The notes: generated from the letters alone by a model not told the origin. Positions 14,654-23,005 are shown, counted from the first letter of the stretch. The stretch is 30,255 bases of DNA from GCA-2731375 sp047518225 (GCA_047518225.1 JAKZRK010000347.1:1-30255); one strand, 5' to 3'. Numbers and translations are program-made.

Positions 14654-15600
14654 TATACCGCCAGTGCCCGTTTCAGCACGGCGCCGCAATGGTCCACCGC
14701 ATCCCGGCAGGCGGCCGAGGTGCCGTGAAATTGCATGAATGCGTGCACGGCGCCTTCATAGTTGACCAAATTTGCCGGCACGCTGGCGGCTGACAAGGTT
14801 TCCACATAGGCCATGCCCTCGTCCCGCAGGGGATCATGGCCCGCGACGATAATTTCCGCCGGCGCCAGACCGCCGTGATCGGCCGCGATGGCGGGGGCAA
14901 AGTTGGGGTCCCCGGTCAAATCACGGCCGCCGTAATATTGCTCCATGAACCATTCCATATTCTCACGGGTCAGCAGGTAACCTTCGCCGAACGCCGTATG
15001 AGAGGCGCTATCCATGCGCGGCGCGACGGCTGGATATATCAGCAATTGCAGGTTTAAGTCCGGGCCGCCGTTGTCCCGGGCGTGCAGGGCACAGACGGCG
15101 GATAAATTGCCCCCCGCACTGTCGCCGCCAATGGCCAGGCGCCGGCTATCGCCACCCAATTCGGCCGCGTTCCGGGCGCACCATTGCATGGCAGCGACGC
15201 AGTCTTCACCGCTGGCGGGAAAGGGGTGTTCGGGCGCCAGTCGGTAATCCACCGAAACCACGATACAGTCCCCGCGATTGCACAGGCGCCGGCACAGCGG
15301 GTCGTGGGTGTCCAGATCGCCGATCACGAAGCCGCCGCCGTGGAGAAAGATAAAAACGCCCAGGCTCTCGCCCGGCGCCAACGCCCGTGGCCAATAGACG
15401 CGGAGGGGTATTTCGCCCGCCGGCCCTGGAATGGTGCGGCCCTCGGTGCGGTGGATTGCTTCCTCTTCAGGGTCAAGCAGTTGCACCATGGCCTGATATC
15501 CCGCCCGCGCTTCCGCGACGGGTATATCGCGGTAGGGCGGCCGGTTCGCCTCCTTGATCATATCGAGAACATTTTGCAGATCGCTATCCACCGCCATCAT
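14653..15600 (-). CDS. HSL-family alpha/beta-hydrolase (carboxylesterase)
   Basis: This 315-residue esterase of the hormone-sensitive-lipase family has the oxyanion motif HGGGF (87-91), the nucleophile S161 in GGDSAGG, D256 in AGHDPLRDEG and H286 in GAVHAF. It is a complete catalytic triad at normal spacing. It should hydrolyse small acyl esters or lactones in the cytoplasm; no signal peptide is visible. ATG-ATG at 15600/15597 are adjacent start choices. It lies eight bases after the class III aminotransferase and is the last gene of that operon. Its TAA stop coincides with the edge of the MITE-like element, so the last residues could have been changed by that insertion, although the length is normal. 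Confidence 0.9.
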   Translation of the reverse strand: MMAVDSDLQNVLDMIKEANRPPYRDIPVAEARAGYQAMVQLLDPEEEAIHRTEGRTIPGPAGEIPLRVYWPRALAPGESLGVFIFLHGGGFVIGDLDTHDPLCRRLCNRGDCIVVSVDYRLAPEHPFPASGEDCVAAMQWCARNAAELGGDSRRLAIGGDSAGGNLSAVCALHARDNGGPDLNLQLLIYPAVAPRMDSASHTAFGEGYLLTRENMEWFMEQYYGGRDLTGDPNFAPAIAADHGGLAPAEIIVAGHDPLRDEGMAYVETLSAASVPANLVNYEGAVHAFMQFHGTSAACRDAVDHCGAVLKRALAV

Positions 15601-15608
15601 TTATGCTC

Positions 15609-16931
15609 CTATCCGCCCAGCAGACTGCCCCGGCTGATCATGAATTCCTCCATTCCCGCTTCCAGGGCGCTAAAGGAGTCTTCCCCATGCGCCAGGGACA
15701 GGGTGAACATGCCGCGGGCGGCGGGATAGATGCCCTGGGCCACAAGGTCCATGTGCAGCAGCGGGCGCAACTCGTTCCGCCCGGCCATGGCGTCATCGAC
15801 GTTGCGGATTTCGCCGCGTTGGAAATGCACCGCCATCATGCTGCCACGCCCGGTAAATTGCATATGCGCGCCATGCCTCTCCGCCAGGGCATTCAACGCC
15901 TGACGCAGGGTATCGCCACGGGCATTGAAACTTTCCGCCAGATCCGGGGTGTAAATTTCGCTCAAACCGGCCAGGCCGGCATTCATGGTCAGGACGTTGT
16001 TATTGAAGGTGCCCGCATGGGGCCAGGCATCGTCGCGGCGCGGGTCGAAACGGTCGATGATATCAGCCCGGCCGCCGAAGGCGCCGAATGACATGCCGCC
16101 GCCAACATATTTCCCCAATGACGTCAGGTCCGGCATCACCCCCGTCAGGCCTTGCAGGCCGCCCGGTCCCAGGCGCGAGGTCATGACCTCGTCGAAGATC
16201 AATAAGGCGCCGGTCTTTTCGGTTTCTTCGCGCAACATGGACAGGAATTCCGGTGTGCCCTGGATGCAACCGCCACCGCCCAGCATGGGTTCGGCAATGA
16301 CACAGGCCAAATCCGCACCCTGTTCACGGATCAGGGCGCGGCAGCCCTCCACATCGTTGTAGCTGCCCATGACATAAGGGAACGGTGCGTTCAGGGGCGA
16401 GCCGCCAGGCGCGAAGTAAAATACGCTGCCGTGATAGCCCCCCGACATCACCATCACGCCGGGCCGTTCGGTCCAGGCCCGGGCGGCGGACACGGCCATC
16501 AGGTTGGCTTCCGTGCCGGAATTGGTGAAGCGGACCCGTTCAATGGCGGGAAACCGCTCGACGATGGCGGCGGCCAGACCGGCTTCGGCCTGGTTCTGCC
16601 CGCCCATGACGATACCGTTATCCAAGGCGCGGTCGATTGCCGCGCGGATGACGGCGTTGGAATGGCCATACAGCCCGGCGGTGTATTCGCCCAGAAAATC
16701 GATATATTTATGGCCGTCGAGATCCCATAGGTGACAGCCTTCGCCCTTGGCAATCGTCAGGGGAAAGGGCGGATAGAACAGTACGGTACGGGTATTGCCA
16801 CCGGGAAGCACTTTTGCCGCTTGTTCCAATTGGGCCTTACTGTTTGGATTGGCGGCGGTGAAGCGCGCTTGCGCTTCCGCGATGGCCGAGGCGACGTCGG
16901 TGTTGGCGGTGGCGGTGTCGGGAGCGCTCAT
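15609..16931 (-). CDS. Class III PLP aminotransferase (glutamate-1-semialdehyde-type)
   Basis: This 440-residue enzyme has LPGGNTRTVLFYPPFPL near the N-terminus, RFTNSGTEANLMAVSAARA (phosphate cup), LLIFDEVMTSRLGPGG and the Schiff-base lysine K274 in LTSLGKYVGGG. The proteins at 15609 and 9832 belong to the same class but differ clearly. GSA-like enzymes of this kind are often beta-amino-acid transaminases or aminomutases; the role here is unassigned. The start chosen is the ATG at 16931 (MSAPDT), because the longer frame to 17054 would overlap the AsnC-domain gene. It lies 11 bases after that gene and 8 before the esterase, consistent with one transcript. Confidence 0.9.
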   Translation of the reverse strand: MSAPDTATANTDVASAIAEAQARFTAANPNSKAQLEQAAKVLPGGNTRTVLFYPPFPLTIAKGEGCHLWDLDGHKYIDFLGEYTAGLYGHSNAVIRAAIDRALDNGIVMGGQNQAEAGLAAAIVERFPAIERVRFTNSGTEANLMAVSAARAWTERPGVMVMSGGYHGSVFYFAPGGSPLNAPFPYVMGSYNDVEGCRALIREQGADLACVIAEPMLGGGGCIQGTPEFLSMLREETEKTGALLIFDEVMTSRLGPGGLQGLTGVMPDLTSLGKYVGGGMSFGAFGGRADIIDRFDPRRDDAWPHAGTFNNNVLTMNAGLAGLSEIYTPDLAESFNARGDTLRQALNALAERHGAHMQFTGRGSMMAVHFQRGEIRNVDDAMAGRNELRPLLHMDLVAQGIYPAARGMFTLSLAHGEDSFSALEAGMEEFMISRGSLLGG

Positions 16932-16942
16932 ACCGGCGGCCG

Positions 16943-17185
16943 TCAGGCGAAAGTTTTGAAGGTGATCAAGGTAAAGGTATCCTTCACGCCGGGCAGGGTT
17001 TGAATGGTCTCGGTCACGAAATGCCCGATGTCGGCGCCATCGTCCAGATAACATTTCATCATCAGGTCGTATTGACCCGAAATGGAATGTACCTCGGAAA
17101 TCAGGTCGGTGCCCTCCACCGCGGCCGAGGCAACCTTATAGGTTTCGCCCAACTCGCACTTGGCCATCACGAAAATGGTTTGCAT
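16943..17185 (-). CDS. Stand-alone Lrp/AsnC ligand-binding (RAM) domain protein
   Basis: At 80 residues it corresponds to the C-terminal AsnC_trans_reg/RAM domain alone. It begins QTIFVMAKCELGETYKVA and contains GTDLISEVHSISGQYDLMM and the closing LPGVKDTFTLITFKTF. The N-terminal HTH of Lrp-type regulators is absent, and no HTH-coding sequence lies upstream, where the helicase gene ends 12 bases away. RAM domains bind amino acids and assemble into dimers or octamers. Stand-alone forms are known but their roles are poorly defined. Placed directly before an aminotransferase, it may sense that enzyme's substrate or co-assemble with a full Lrp encoded elsewhere (inference). Confidence 0.85.
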   Translation of the reverse strand: MQTIFVMAKCELGETYKVASAAVEGTDLISEVHSISGQYDLMMKCYLDDGADIGHFVTETIQTLPGVKDTFTLITFKTFA

Positions 17186-17197
17186 GGCCCCCTCTCC

Positions 17198-18781
17198 CTA
17201 TTTATCGGTCCCTTTTTTGCGCGTGGCGCCACGTGCCAGAAAGGCCGGCATGTGATCACCCAGACCGACGACGTGCCGGTCGCCGCCGTCACGTTTGCCG
17301 TCACGATTGCCGTCCTTGCCGCCTTCGTCCCGTTTGCGCCCGCCACGGCCGCCGCCGGCACCTCTTTTGCCACCTCTGCCGCTGGCCGTTCCGGTCTCGG
17401 CCGATCTGTCCTTGGTTTCCTTTTTATCCCCCCGGCCCCGGCCGCCGTGTCCACGGCTGCGCTGGCGGCCCTCGCGTCGGGGTTTATCCTGCTCTTGCGG
17501 TTCGGCAGTCTTAATGACTTCCGACGGTGCTTCGGCCACCGCTTCCGGTGCGGCGTCGGGCGCCGCTATGGGCGCAGTTTCGGCGCTTGCGGCGCCTTCT
17601 TCAACCGCCGGCGCCTCCGCTTGGCCGCCGCCGCCATTATCGTGGCCAGGGCCTCCCGCCGCTTGCCCATCGGGATCGAAGCGGGGAATGGGTTTGCCGA
17701 TCAGCCTTTCCACCGCCGCGAGGAATTTTCTATCCTCCGGGGTGGCCAGGGTCAGGGCACGTCCCGGCATGCCGGCCCGGCCGGTACGCCCGATGCGATG
17801 CACATAGTCCTCGGCGTGGATTGGCACGTCATAAAGGAAAACATGGCTTAACCCCACGATATCCAAACCGCGGGCGGCCACGTCGCTGCAAACCAGGATC
17901 TTTACCTCGTTATTGCGGAATTTTTCCAGGGTCTGCATGCGGTAACTCTGCTGCATGTCGCCATGCAGGGCCAGGGCGTCAAAGCCCTTGCGTTTCAATT
18001 CCTTGCTGACCGTATCCACGTCCCGCTTGCGATTGCAGAAGATCAGGGCGTTTTTTACCGGTTGCGAACGCAATAAAGATTGCAGAACCCGGTCCTTGTC
18101 CCTGGGTTGGACCATGGTCAGGGTCTGATCCACCATCTCGGCCGGCGAGGCGGGCGGCGCGACGGCAATTTCCGTCGGGTCTTTTAGGAACGCGTCCGCC
18201 AGGCGGCGGATTTCAGGCGGCATGGTGGCAGAAAAAAACAGGGTTTGCCGCTTCGGATTGCACAGTTGCACGATGCGCTCTACATCCGGGATGAAGCCCA
18301 TATCCAACATCCGGTCGGCCTCATCGATAACCAGCACATCGACCCCGCGCAGCAACAGGCCGCCGCGTTCGAAGTGATCCAATAAACGCCCCGGCGTGGC
18401 GATCAACACATCGGCGCCCCGGTCGATGATCTTGCTTTGATCGACAAAGGATACGCCGCCAATCAACAGGGCCATGTTCAGCTTGTGATATTTGCCATAG
18501 ACCTCGAAATTTTCCGCCACCTGGGCGGCCAGTTCCCGGGTCGGCTCCAGGATCAGCGAGCGCGGCATGCGCGCCCTGGCCCGGCCCTGGGACAGGATAT
18601 CGATCATCGGCAGGGTAAAGCCGGCGGTCTTCCCGGTACCTGTCTGGGCGCAGCCAAGGATATCGCGGCCTTGCAGGACATAGGGGATGGCGCGGCGTTG
18701 AATGGGCGTCGGTTCGCTGTAACCAGCATCATCGACGGCTTTAAGAATTGAAATACTAAGACCAAGCTCTTCGAAGGGCAT
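17198..18781 (-). CDS. DEAD-box ATP-dependent RNA helicase (RhlE-like)
   Basis: This 527-residue protein has all the helicase motifs. These are the Q motif (PTPIQ at 24-28), motif I AQTGTGKT (45-52), PTRELAAQ, TPGRLLDH, DEAD (153-156), SAT (184-186) and HRIGRTGR (328-336). It unwinds RNA duplexes in ribosome assembly or mRNA turnover. From about residue 371 the C-terminus is an unstructured tail, first Ala/Glu/Pro-rich and then Arg/Gly/Lys-rich (RGGKRGAGGGRGGRKR), likely for nonspecific RNA contact. The downstream AsnC-domain gene begins 12 bases after its stop. No Shine-Dalgarno is obvious before the ATG; the leader has two copies of GTTACTGC (plus-strand sense). Confidence 0.93.
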   Translation of the reverse strand: MPFEELGLSISILKAVDDAGYSEPTPIQRRAIPYVLQGRDILGCAQTGTGKTAGFTLPMIDILSQGRARARMPRSLILEPTRELAAQVAENFEVYGKYHKLNMALLIGGVSFVDQSKIIDRGADVLIATPGRLLDHFERGGLLLRGVDVLVIDEADRMLDMGFIPDVERIVQLCNPKRQTLFFSATMPPEIRRLADAFLKDPTEIAVAPPASPAEMVDQTLTMVQPRDKDRVLQSLLRSQPVKNALIFCNRKRDVDTVSKELKRKGFDALALHGDMQQSYRMQTLEKFRNNEVKILVCSDVAARGLDIVGLSHVFLYDVPIHAEDYVHRIGRTGRAGMPGRALTLATPEDRKFLAAVERLIGKPIPRFDPDGQAAGGPGHDNGGGGQAEAPAVEEGAASAETAPIAAPDAAPEAVAEAPSEVIKTAEPQEQDKPRREGRQRSRGHGGRGRGDKKETKDRSAETGTASGRGGKRGAGGGRGGRKRDEGGKDGNRDGKRDGGDRHVVGLGDHMPAFLARGATRKKGTDK

Positions 18782-19241
18782 GAAAATCCGTTACTGCTAT
18801 AAGTTACTGCGATAAATTTCTGCGGTTTTTCGGGGCAAATTGCGCTCAAGGCGGAACGGCCGGAAGCCTACATAATTATGGCAATTCCGCGATTGCTGCA
18901 AAGCGACATAATCGCTTGCCGCCGCCCTGTCAACGGTGCAGTGGGATTAGCAAGAGGAAACCTCGCGCTGGCGATGCCGGCGTGGTAAATCTGCATCGAT
19001 TGCATGGGATGGGCGTTCGGCGATGTTGTTGCCCCCAGCGCACTACCGATTGCCGATAATGGATATGCAGGGGCGACCCTTGCCGGCCCTGCAAGAAACA
19101 CCTAGCACATTCGAACTATACCAGGTCATTTGACCGGAAACGCTCTAGCGCGCGGGGCGTTCATTCAACCAATCCTTGCCAACGGGCATCCATAAATGGG
19201 ATCCCTTTACACATATACCAGGGCTGGACATTGCCCGCACA
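18782..19241. other. Intergenic region without a gene
   Basis: These 460 bases separate the helicase gene from the SDR gene, both on the minus strand. I find no frame with family features and no RNA gene. It should hold the helicase promoter and leader and the end of the SDR transcript. At 19124-19148 it contains GGTCATTTGACC next to GGAAACGCTCTAG, a member of the AGAGCG-TTTCCGG short palindromic repeats common in alphaproteobacteria. Confidence 0.5.
18790..18810. repeat. Direct repeat GTTACTGC in the helicase leader
   Basis: GTTACTGC occurs at 18790-18797 and 18803-18810 (plus-strand sense), 9-29 bases before the helicase ATG. It could be a small regulatory repeat or chance; there is no further support. 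Confidence 0.3.
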
Positions 19242-20003
19242 TCAACCTTCCATCATGCCGGCCACGGTATAGCCGCCGTCAGCGCCATAGACGTGCCCGG
19301 TGACAAAGCTGCTTTCCTCGGCCGCCAAAAAGGCGGCGACCGCCGCCACTTCCTCCGGCCGGCCAAAGCGCGCCATGGGCATGCGCGCCATGACGCTGGG
19401 CGGCGGCACATCGCCCTGCACCGCCCTGGTTTTGGTCGGGCCCGGCGCCACGGCGTTGACCCGAATGTCATGTTCGGCCAGTTCAATGGCCATTGCCTGG
19501 GTAAGATTGATCAAGCCGGCCTTGCTGGCGCCGTAGGCGGCCCGCCCCCGGCCCCCAAAGATGCCCGAATTGGAGGCGACAAAGACGATCCGGCCGCCGC
19601 CGCCCTGGGCCACCATCTGACGCGCGGCTTCCTGGCCGCAGATAAAGGCGCCGGACAGGTTGAGTGCAAGGACATGGTTCCAGAATTCGTCGGTCATTTC
19701 CAAAAACGGCGCCCGGTCCATGATACCCGCGTTGCTGACCGCAATATCCAGGCGGCCCCGCTCTGCCACCGCCTTTGCGACCATCGCCGCGATCGATTGC
19801 CGCTGGGTCACATCCACCTGGCATGCGGTGGCGGCAGCCCCGCTTTCGGTGATCTGGCGTACAGTATCCGCCGCCGTCTCCGCGTCAATATCCGCGACCA
19901 GAACATGGGCGCCTTCGGATGCCAGGCGTATGGCGATGGCACGCCCGATACCCGCCCCCGATCCCGTAACCAGGGCAGATTGCCCCCTCAGCCGTTCCGA
20001 CAT
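19242..20003 (-). CDS. Short-chain dehydrogenase/reductase (classical SDR)
   Basis: This 253-residue classical SDR has the cofactor loop TGSGAGIG (13-20), D38 at the end of beta-2 favouring NAD(H), and NAG (91-93). The catalytic set is N115, S144, Y157 and K161 (Y-G-A-S-K), followed by VNAVAPGPTKTR and the C-terminal FVTGHVYGADGGY. It oxidises or reduces an alcohol/ketone pair; the substrate is not evident. The ATG at 20003 has a GGGGAGGG ribosome site, so I prefer it over the TTG at 20018. It is the last of a three-gene minus-strand set (ThDP enzyme, lyase, SDR), 22 bases after the lyase stop. Confidence 0.9.
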   Translation of the reverse strand: MSERLRGQSALVTGSGAGIGRAIAIRLASEGAHVLVADIDAETAADTVRQITESGAAATACQVDVTQRQSIAAMVAKAVAERGRLDIAVSNAGIMDRAPFLEMTDEFWNHVLALNLSGAFICGQEAARQMVAQGGGGRIVFVASNSGIFGGRGRAAYGASKAGLINLTQAMAIELAEHDIRVNAVAPGPTKTRAVQGDVPPPSVMARMPMARFGRPEEVAAVAAFLAAEESSFVTGHVYGADGGYTVAGMMEG

Positions 20004-20025
20004 GACCGCCCTCCCCAATAATTAT

Positions 20026-20886
20026 TCAAAGCCAGTCCTTGCCCTGGCGGGCGTAATCCTCGCCCCTGGTCACCGCCCGCATCAGATCCGCCGAGGCGGT
20101 GCCGGCGATATCCTCCGGCTCGACGCCATCGCGCAAGGCCTTCATGGTGTCGTGGATTGCCTGCACCGAGGCGGTGAAGGTATCGTGCCCACGTAACAGA
20201 AAGCGCGCGCCCTGGTCTGCCAGCCAGGCCGGATCGCGCATATCCTTTGCTCCCCCGCCCAGCAACAACGGTACGGAAATTTCACCGGCGATGGTCTCCA
20301 ACGCCGCGCGCGAGGGCACGCCAACCAGAAAGATGGCGTCCACCCCCGCCGCAACATAGGCCCGGGACCGCGCGATGGCGTCCTCGACGGATGTCAGTTG
20401 CGCCGCGCTGGTGCGCCCGGCGATCACCAGATCGGGGTCGGAACGCCCGGCCACGGCGGCGCGCATCTTGCCCACGCCTTCCTCGATGGATAACAGAGAC
20501 GCCTTGCCACCACTGCCGAACGGCTGCGGCAGATCGGTATCCTCGATCGCCAGGCCGGCCAGTCCCGCGTTCTCCAACTCCTCCACCGTGCGCTTGACAT
20601 TGAGCGCATTGCCATAACCGTGATCCGCATCGGCGAACAGGGGCAGTTCCGATGCCCGGCCGATCCGGTACGCCTGCTGGGCGAATTCCGTCAAGGTCAG
20701 CAGGATCAGATCAGGGGCCGCCAGCACCGCCAGGGACGCCAATGATCCGGCATACATACCCATTTCATAGCCGAGATGTTCGGCAATGGCGGCTGAAATC
20801 GGATCGTAGACGGAGGCCGGATAGACGCAATGCCGTGTCTGCAAAATTTCACGAAACCGTTGACGGCGGCTGCTCCAGCGTGACAT
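20026..20886 (-). CDS. Oxaloacetate decarboxylase (PA4872-type, isocitrate lyase/PEP mutase superfamily)
   Basis: This 286-residue protein aligns by eye along its length with the known P. aeruginosa PA4872 enzyme. Shared blocks include ASVYDPISA, GSLASLAVLAAPD, ADADHGYGNALNV, IEEGVGKMRAA and LRGH. Mg2+ ligands around D86/D88 and E115, the substrate-binding R158 and the family-specific H234 are present. PEP mutase's EDKxxPKxNS loop is absent, the corresponding segment being IEDTDLPQPFG, so phosphonate synthesis is not indicated. The expected reaction is oxaloacetate to pyruvate and CO2, or a related 2-oxo-acid lyase step. It lies 99 bases downstream of the ThDP enzyme gene. Confidence 0.87.
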   Translation of the reverse strand: MSRWSSRRQRFREILQTRHCVYPASVYDPISAAIAEHLGYEMGMYAGSLASLAVLAAPDLILLTLTEFAQQAYRIGRASELPLFADADHGYGNALNVKRTVEELENAGLAGLAIEDTDLPQPFGSGGKASLLSIEEGVGKMRAAVAGRSDPDLVIAGRTSAAQLTSVEDAIARSRAYVAAGVDAIFLVGVPSRAALETIAGEISVPLLLGGGAKDMRDPAWLADQGARFLLRGHDTFTASVQAIHDTMKALRDGVEPEDIAGTASADLMRAVTRGEDYARQGKDWL

Positions 20887-20985
20887 CGATGTTTTCTCCC
20901 TGATAGCGTTCCGGATGGAACAATAATCGCTCTCCCGCCCCGGCGCGGCGCGGCGATGAATGCCGCGGCGAATATCCGAAATAGT

Positions 20986-22704
20986 CTAGCCGTCCCCGTT
21001 TTCGAAGGCGGCGAATTCGCTCATGAAAGGGGAGGCGATATCGGCATTGATTTTGCAATCCAGGAAGACCGGTCCCTGGGGATCCTTCAGCAAAGGGGCG
21101 GCCGCCGCCAGGTCGTCCAGGGTCCGTATGGTCGCCACCTCGAAACCGAAGGCTTGGGCGATCGGGGCGAAATCAACGTCGGGGAACAGCGATTTGGCCA
21201 CGGGCCTTTGATGCATCCGCAGCAGATGCAGTTCGGCGCCATAGGCGCAATCGTTCATGATGATGACGACAATGGGCAGATCCTCCCGCGCCACGGTATC
21301 CAGCTCGCTCATGGTCATTACAAAACCGCCATCGCCCATGATCAGCACGGTGGTATTGTCCGGCCGCGCCTTGGCGACGCCAAGGGCGGCGCCAAAGCCG
21401 AGGCCGATGGAGGCGAACTCGTTGGTCATTTTGAAATGGCCGGGTCCGGGGGTCGATATGTAAGGCACCACGCCAAGAAAATTGCCCGCGTCATAGACAA
21501 GATTGCGGTCTGGGGGCAACAGCCGGTCCAATTCAATGCCCAGCGCGCGGGGGTCGACCGTGCGGGCGGTGTGGGCGGCTTGAAAATCCGTGCCGATATC
21601 AAAGGCCGCGATATCGGCGCGCGTCTCGGTGCTGTGACAGGGTTTCTCCGCCTCCGACCGCGCCGGCACGGCCTCCAACAACTGTTTGGCCACCTCTTTC
21701 GCATCGCCCACCACCGCCACGTCCGCCTGGGTCCATTGCCCGATGGCGGCCCGCGACCGGTCCACCTGGATTAGCGGTGCAACGGGCAAGGAGTTGCCAA
21801 AACTCATGGTCAGGAAATTCAGCCCGGCGCCAAATACCAGCACGCAGTCCGCCTGCTCCACATAGCGCCGGCCCATGGAATGCGAGAATGATCCGACGAT
21901 GCCCAGATTGTAGGGATTGCCTTGGAACATATCCTTGCCCCGGGCCGAGGTAATCAACAACGCGCCGATCTTATCAGCCAGCTTTTCCAGAACCGGGCCC
22001 GCTTCCGCCCGATGGGCGCCCATGCCGGCGACAATCAGGGGGCGTTGGCTGTTGGCCAGCAGGCCAGCCACCGTATCGATGGTCTGGGGCCGGGCCGGAG
22101 CCGGCGCCAGGGGTACGGGCGGTACGATGCCTTGATCATCATTGCGCACCTCGATCTCCGAAAGCTGTACATCGGTAGGCAGATGCAAGGTGGCCACGTT
22201 ACCCCGCATTGCCACCGCGGCGGCATCGGCCAGGGCGCTCCGCGCCGCCGGCGGCGAGGTCGGGAAAAAACTCCGCAGCCCCGCGGCGGCGAAGACCGCG
22301 CGCGAATTAAAGCTCTTGTAGTCCGGCCCGATGGTATTTACCGCACCGCCACCCACCGGCGCCTCGCCGTAGATGATCAAAACCTTGGAGCCCGTGCGCG
22401 AGGCATAGACGGCGGCATGCAGACCGTTCGCCGCGGCCGGCCCACGGCCAATGATGGCGATGCCCAGGCGGCCGGTGGCGAATGAATAGCCCTCGGCCAT
22501 GGCAATGGCGTTGTTCTCGTGCCGCGCACCGTGGAAGGCGATACCGATGGTGTCGATCTCGACCGCCAGCATGGCGGTATCGTCGCTCATCAGGCCAAAA
22601 ACCGCATCGACGCCAAGGTCCTTGATGTCATGGGCCAGCGCCTCGTAAGTGGGAATTAGACGCCCCGCCCGGCTGCCGCTTTGAATGGCTGTTGTTTCGT
22701 TCAT
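20986..22704 (-). CDS. Thiamine-diphosphate-dependent enzyme (acetolactate synthase-like large subunit)
   Basis: This 572-residue protein has the three-domain ThDP decarboxylase/AHAS layout. The N-terminal pyrimidine-binding domain carries the activating E63 (ARHENNAIAMAEGY). The central TPP_enzyme_M domain runs over about residues 190-330. The C-terminal diphosphate-binding motif GDGGFVMTMSEL begins at G457 and ends with N484-D485. It probably decarboxylates or carboligates a 2-oxo acid. It has no adjacent ilvN-type small subunit, and its neighbours are an oxaloacetate-decarboxylase-like lyase and an SDR. It is thus probably not the housekeeping AHAS; oxalyl-CoA decarboxylase, sulfopyruvate and benzoylformate types are alternatives. 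The ATG at 22704 has a strong GGAGGG site; the frame continues upstream to 22824 without family sequence. Confidence 0.88.
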   Translation of the reverse strand: MNETTAIQSGSRAGRLIPTYEALAHDIKDLGVDAVFGLMSDDTAMLAVEIDTIGIAFHGARHENNAIAMAEGYSFATGRLGIAIIGRGPAAANGLHAAVYASRTGSKVLIIYGEAPVGGGAVNTIGPDYKSFNSRAVFAAAGLRSFFPTSPPAARSALADAAAVAMRGNVATLHLPTDVQLSEIEVRNDDQGIVPPVPLAPAPARPQTIDTVAGLLANSQRPLIVAGMGAHRAEAGPVLEKLADKIGALLITSARGKDMFQGNPYNLGIVGSFSHSMGRRYVEQADCVLVFGAGLNFLTMSFGNSLPVAPLIQVDRSRAAIGQWTQADVAVVGDAKEVAKQLLEAVPARSEAEKPCHSTETRADIAAFDIGTDFQAAHTARTVDPRALGIELDRLLPPDRNLVYDAGNFLGVVPYISTPGPGHFKMTNEFASIGLGFGAALGVAKARPDNTTVLIMGDGGFVMTMSELDTVAREDLPIVVIIMNDCAYGAELHLLRMHQRPVAKSLFPDVDFAPIAQAFGFEVATIRTLDDLAAAAPLLKDPQGPVFLDCKINADIASPFMSEFAAFENGDG

Positions 22705-22780
22705 TTTTCCCTCCGCCTCATTCGTCCTGCATCGGCCCGCCAATTGGGCCCGCCCTGGTCCCGGCCCAGGTGAGGCCCAA

Positions 22781-22808
22781 ACTATAGGCCGACAAACGGC
22801 AGACGCAA
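22781..22808 (-). promoter_or_regulatory. Possible promoter for the ThDP enzyme gene
   Basis: On the minus strand TTGCGT (22808-22803) and TATAGT (22786-22781) are 16 bases apart, about 77 bases before the ATG. The -35 is poor. It would be divergent from the rpsU promoter 36 bases away. Confidence 0.3.
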
Positions 22809-22843
22809 ACCTTGGGCGATCCATGGGGCGTCCCTATGGGCGC

Positions 22844-22872
22844 TTCACATCGCCACTGCTTTAGGCTATAAA
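22844..22872 (+). promoter_or_regulatory. Sigma70-like promoter for rpsU
   Basis: TTCACA (22844-22849) and TATAAA (22867-22872) are separated by exactly 17 bases, each one mismatch from consensus. Transcription would start near 22879, giving a leader of about 125 bases before the rpsU start that contains the 22954-22981 hairpin. Confidence 0.6.
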
Positions 22873-22953
22873 TTGCCCCAATCGGCTGGCAATGCTAGGC
22901 GAACGGTTGTCTGCGCCTTGCTTCCCAGAATTCCCGACGGTTATTAGGACATG

Positions 22954-22981
22954 AGTTTTCGGCGGATATTCGCCGAAAATT
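22954..22981 (+). promoter_or_regulatory. Leader hairpin before rpsU
   Basis: TTTTCGGCG (22956-22964) and CGCCGAAAA (22971-22979) pair perfectly around a GATATT loop. A G-U and an A-U pair extend the stem to 11. It ends 11 bases before the AAGGAG ribosome site. It could shape translation or mRNA stability of rpsU. It is not followed by a T-run on the plus strand, so it is probably not a terminator. Confidence 0.5.
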
Positions 22982-23005
22982 GGCGGATTTTGAAGGAGAA
23001 GACCA

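Noticed and set aside
17000..17851. Plus-strand frame of 283 codons with hydrophobic stretches opposite the helicase tail
   Set aside because: It is the antisense of the Arg/Gly/Ala-rich tail; its apparent membrane segments come from Ala/Val-rich complement codons.
20026..22704. Phosphonate biosynthesis (PEP mutase plus phosphonopyruvate decarboxylase)
   Set aside because: The lyase lacks the PEP mutase EDKxxPKxNS loop and matches PA4872-type oxaloacetate decarboxylase; the ThDP protein is AHAS-sized.
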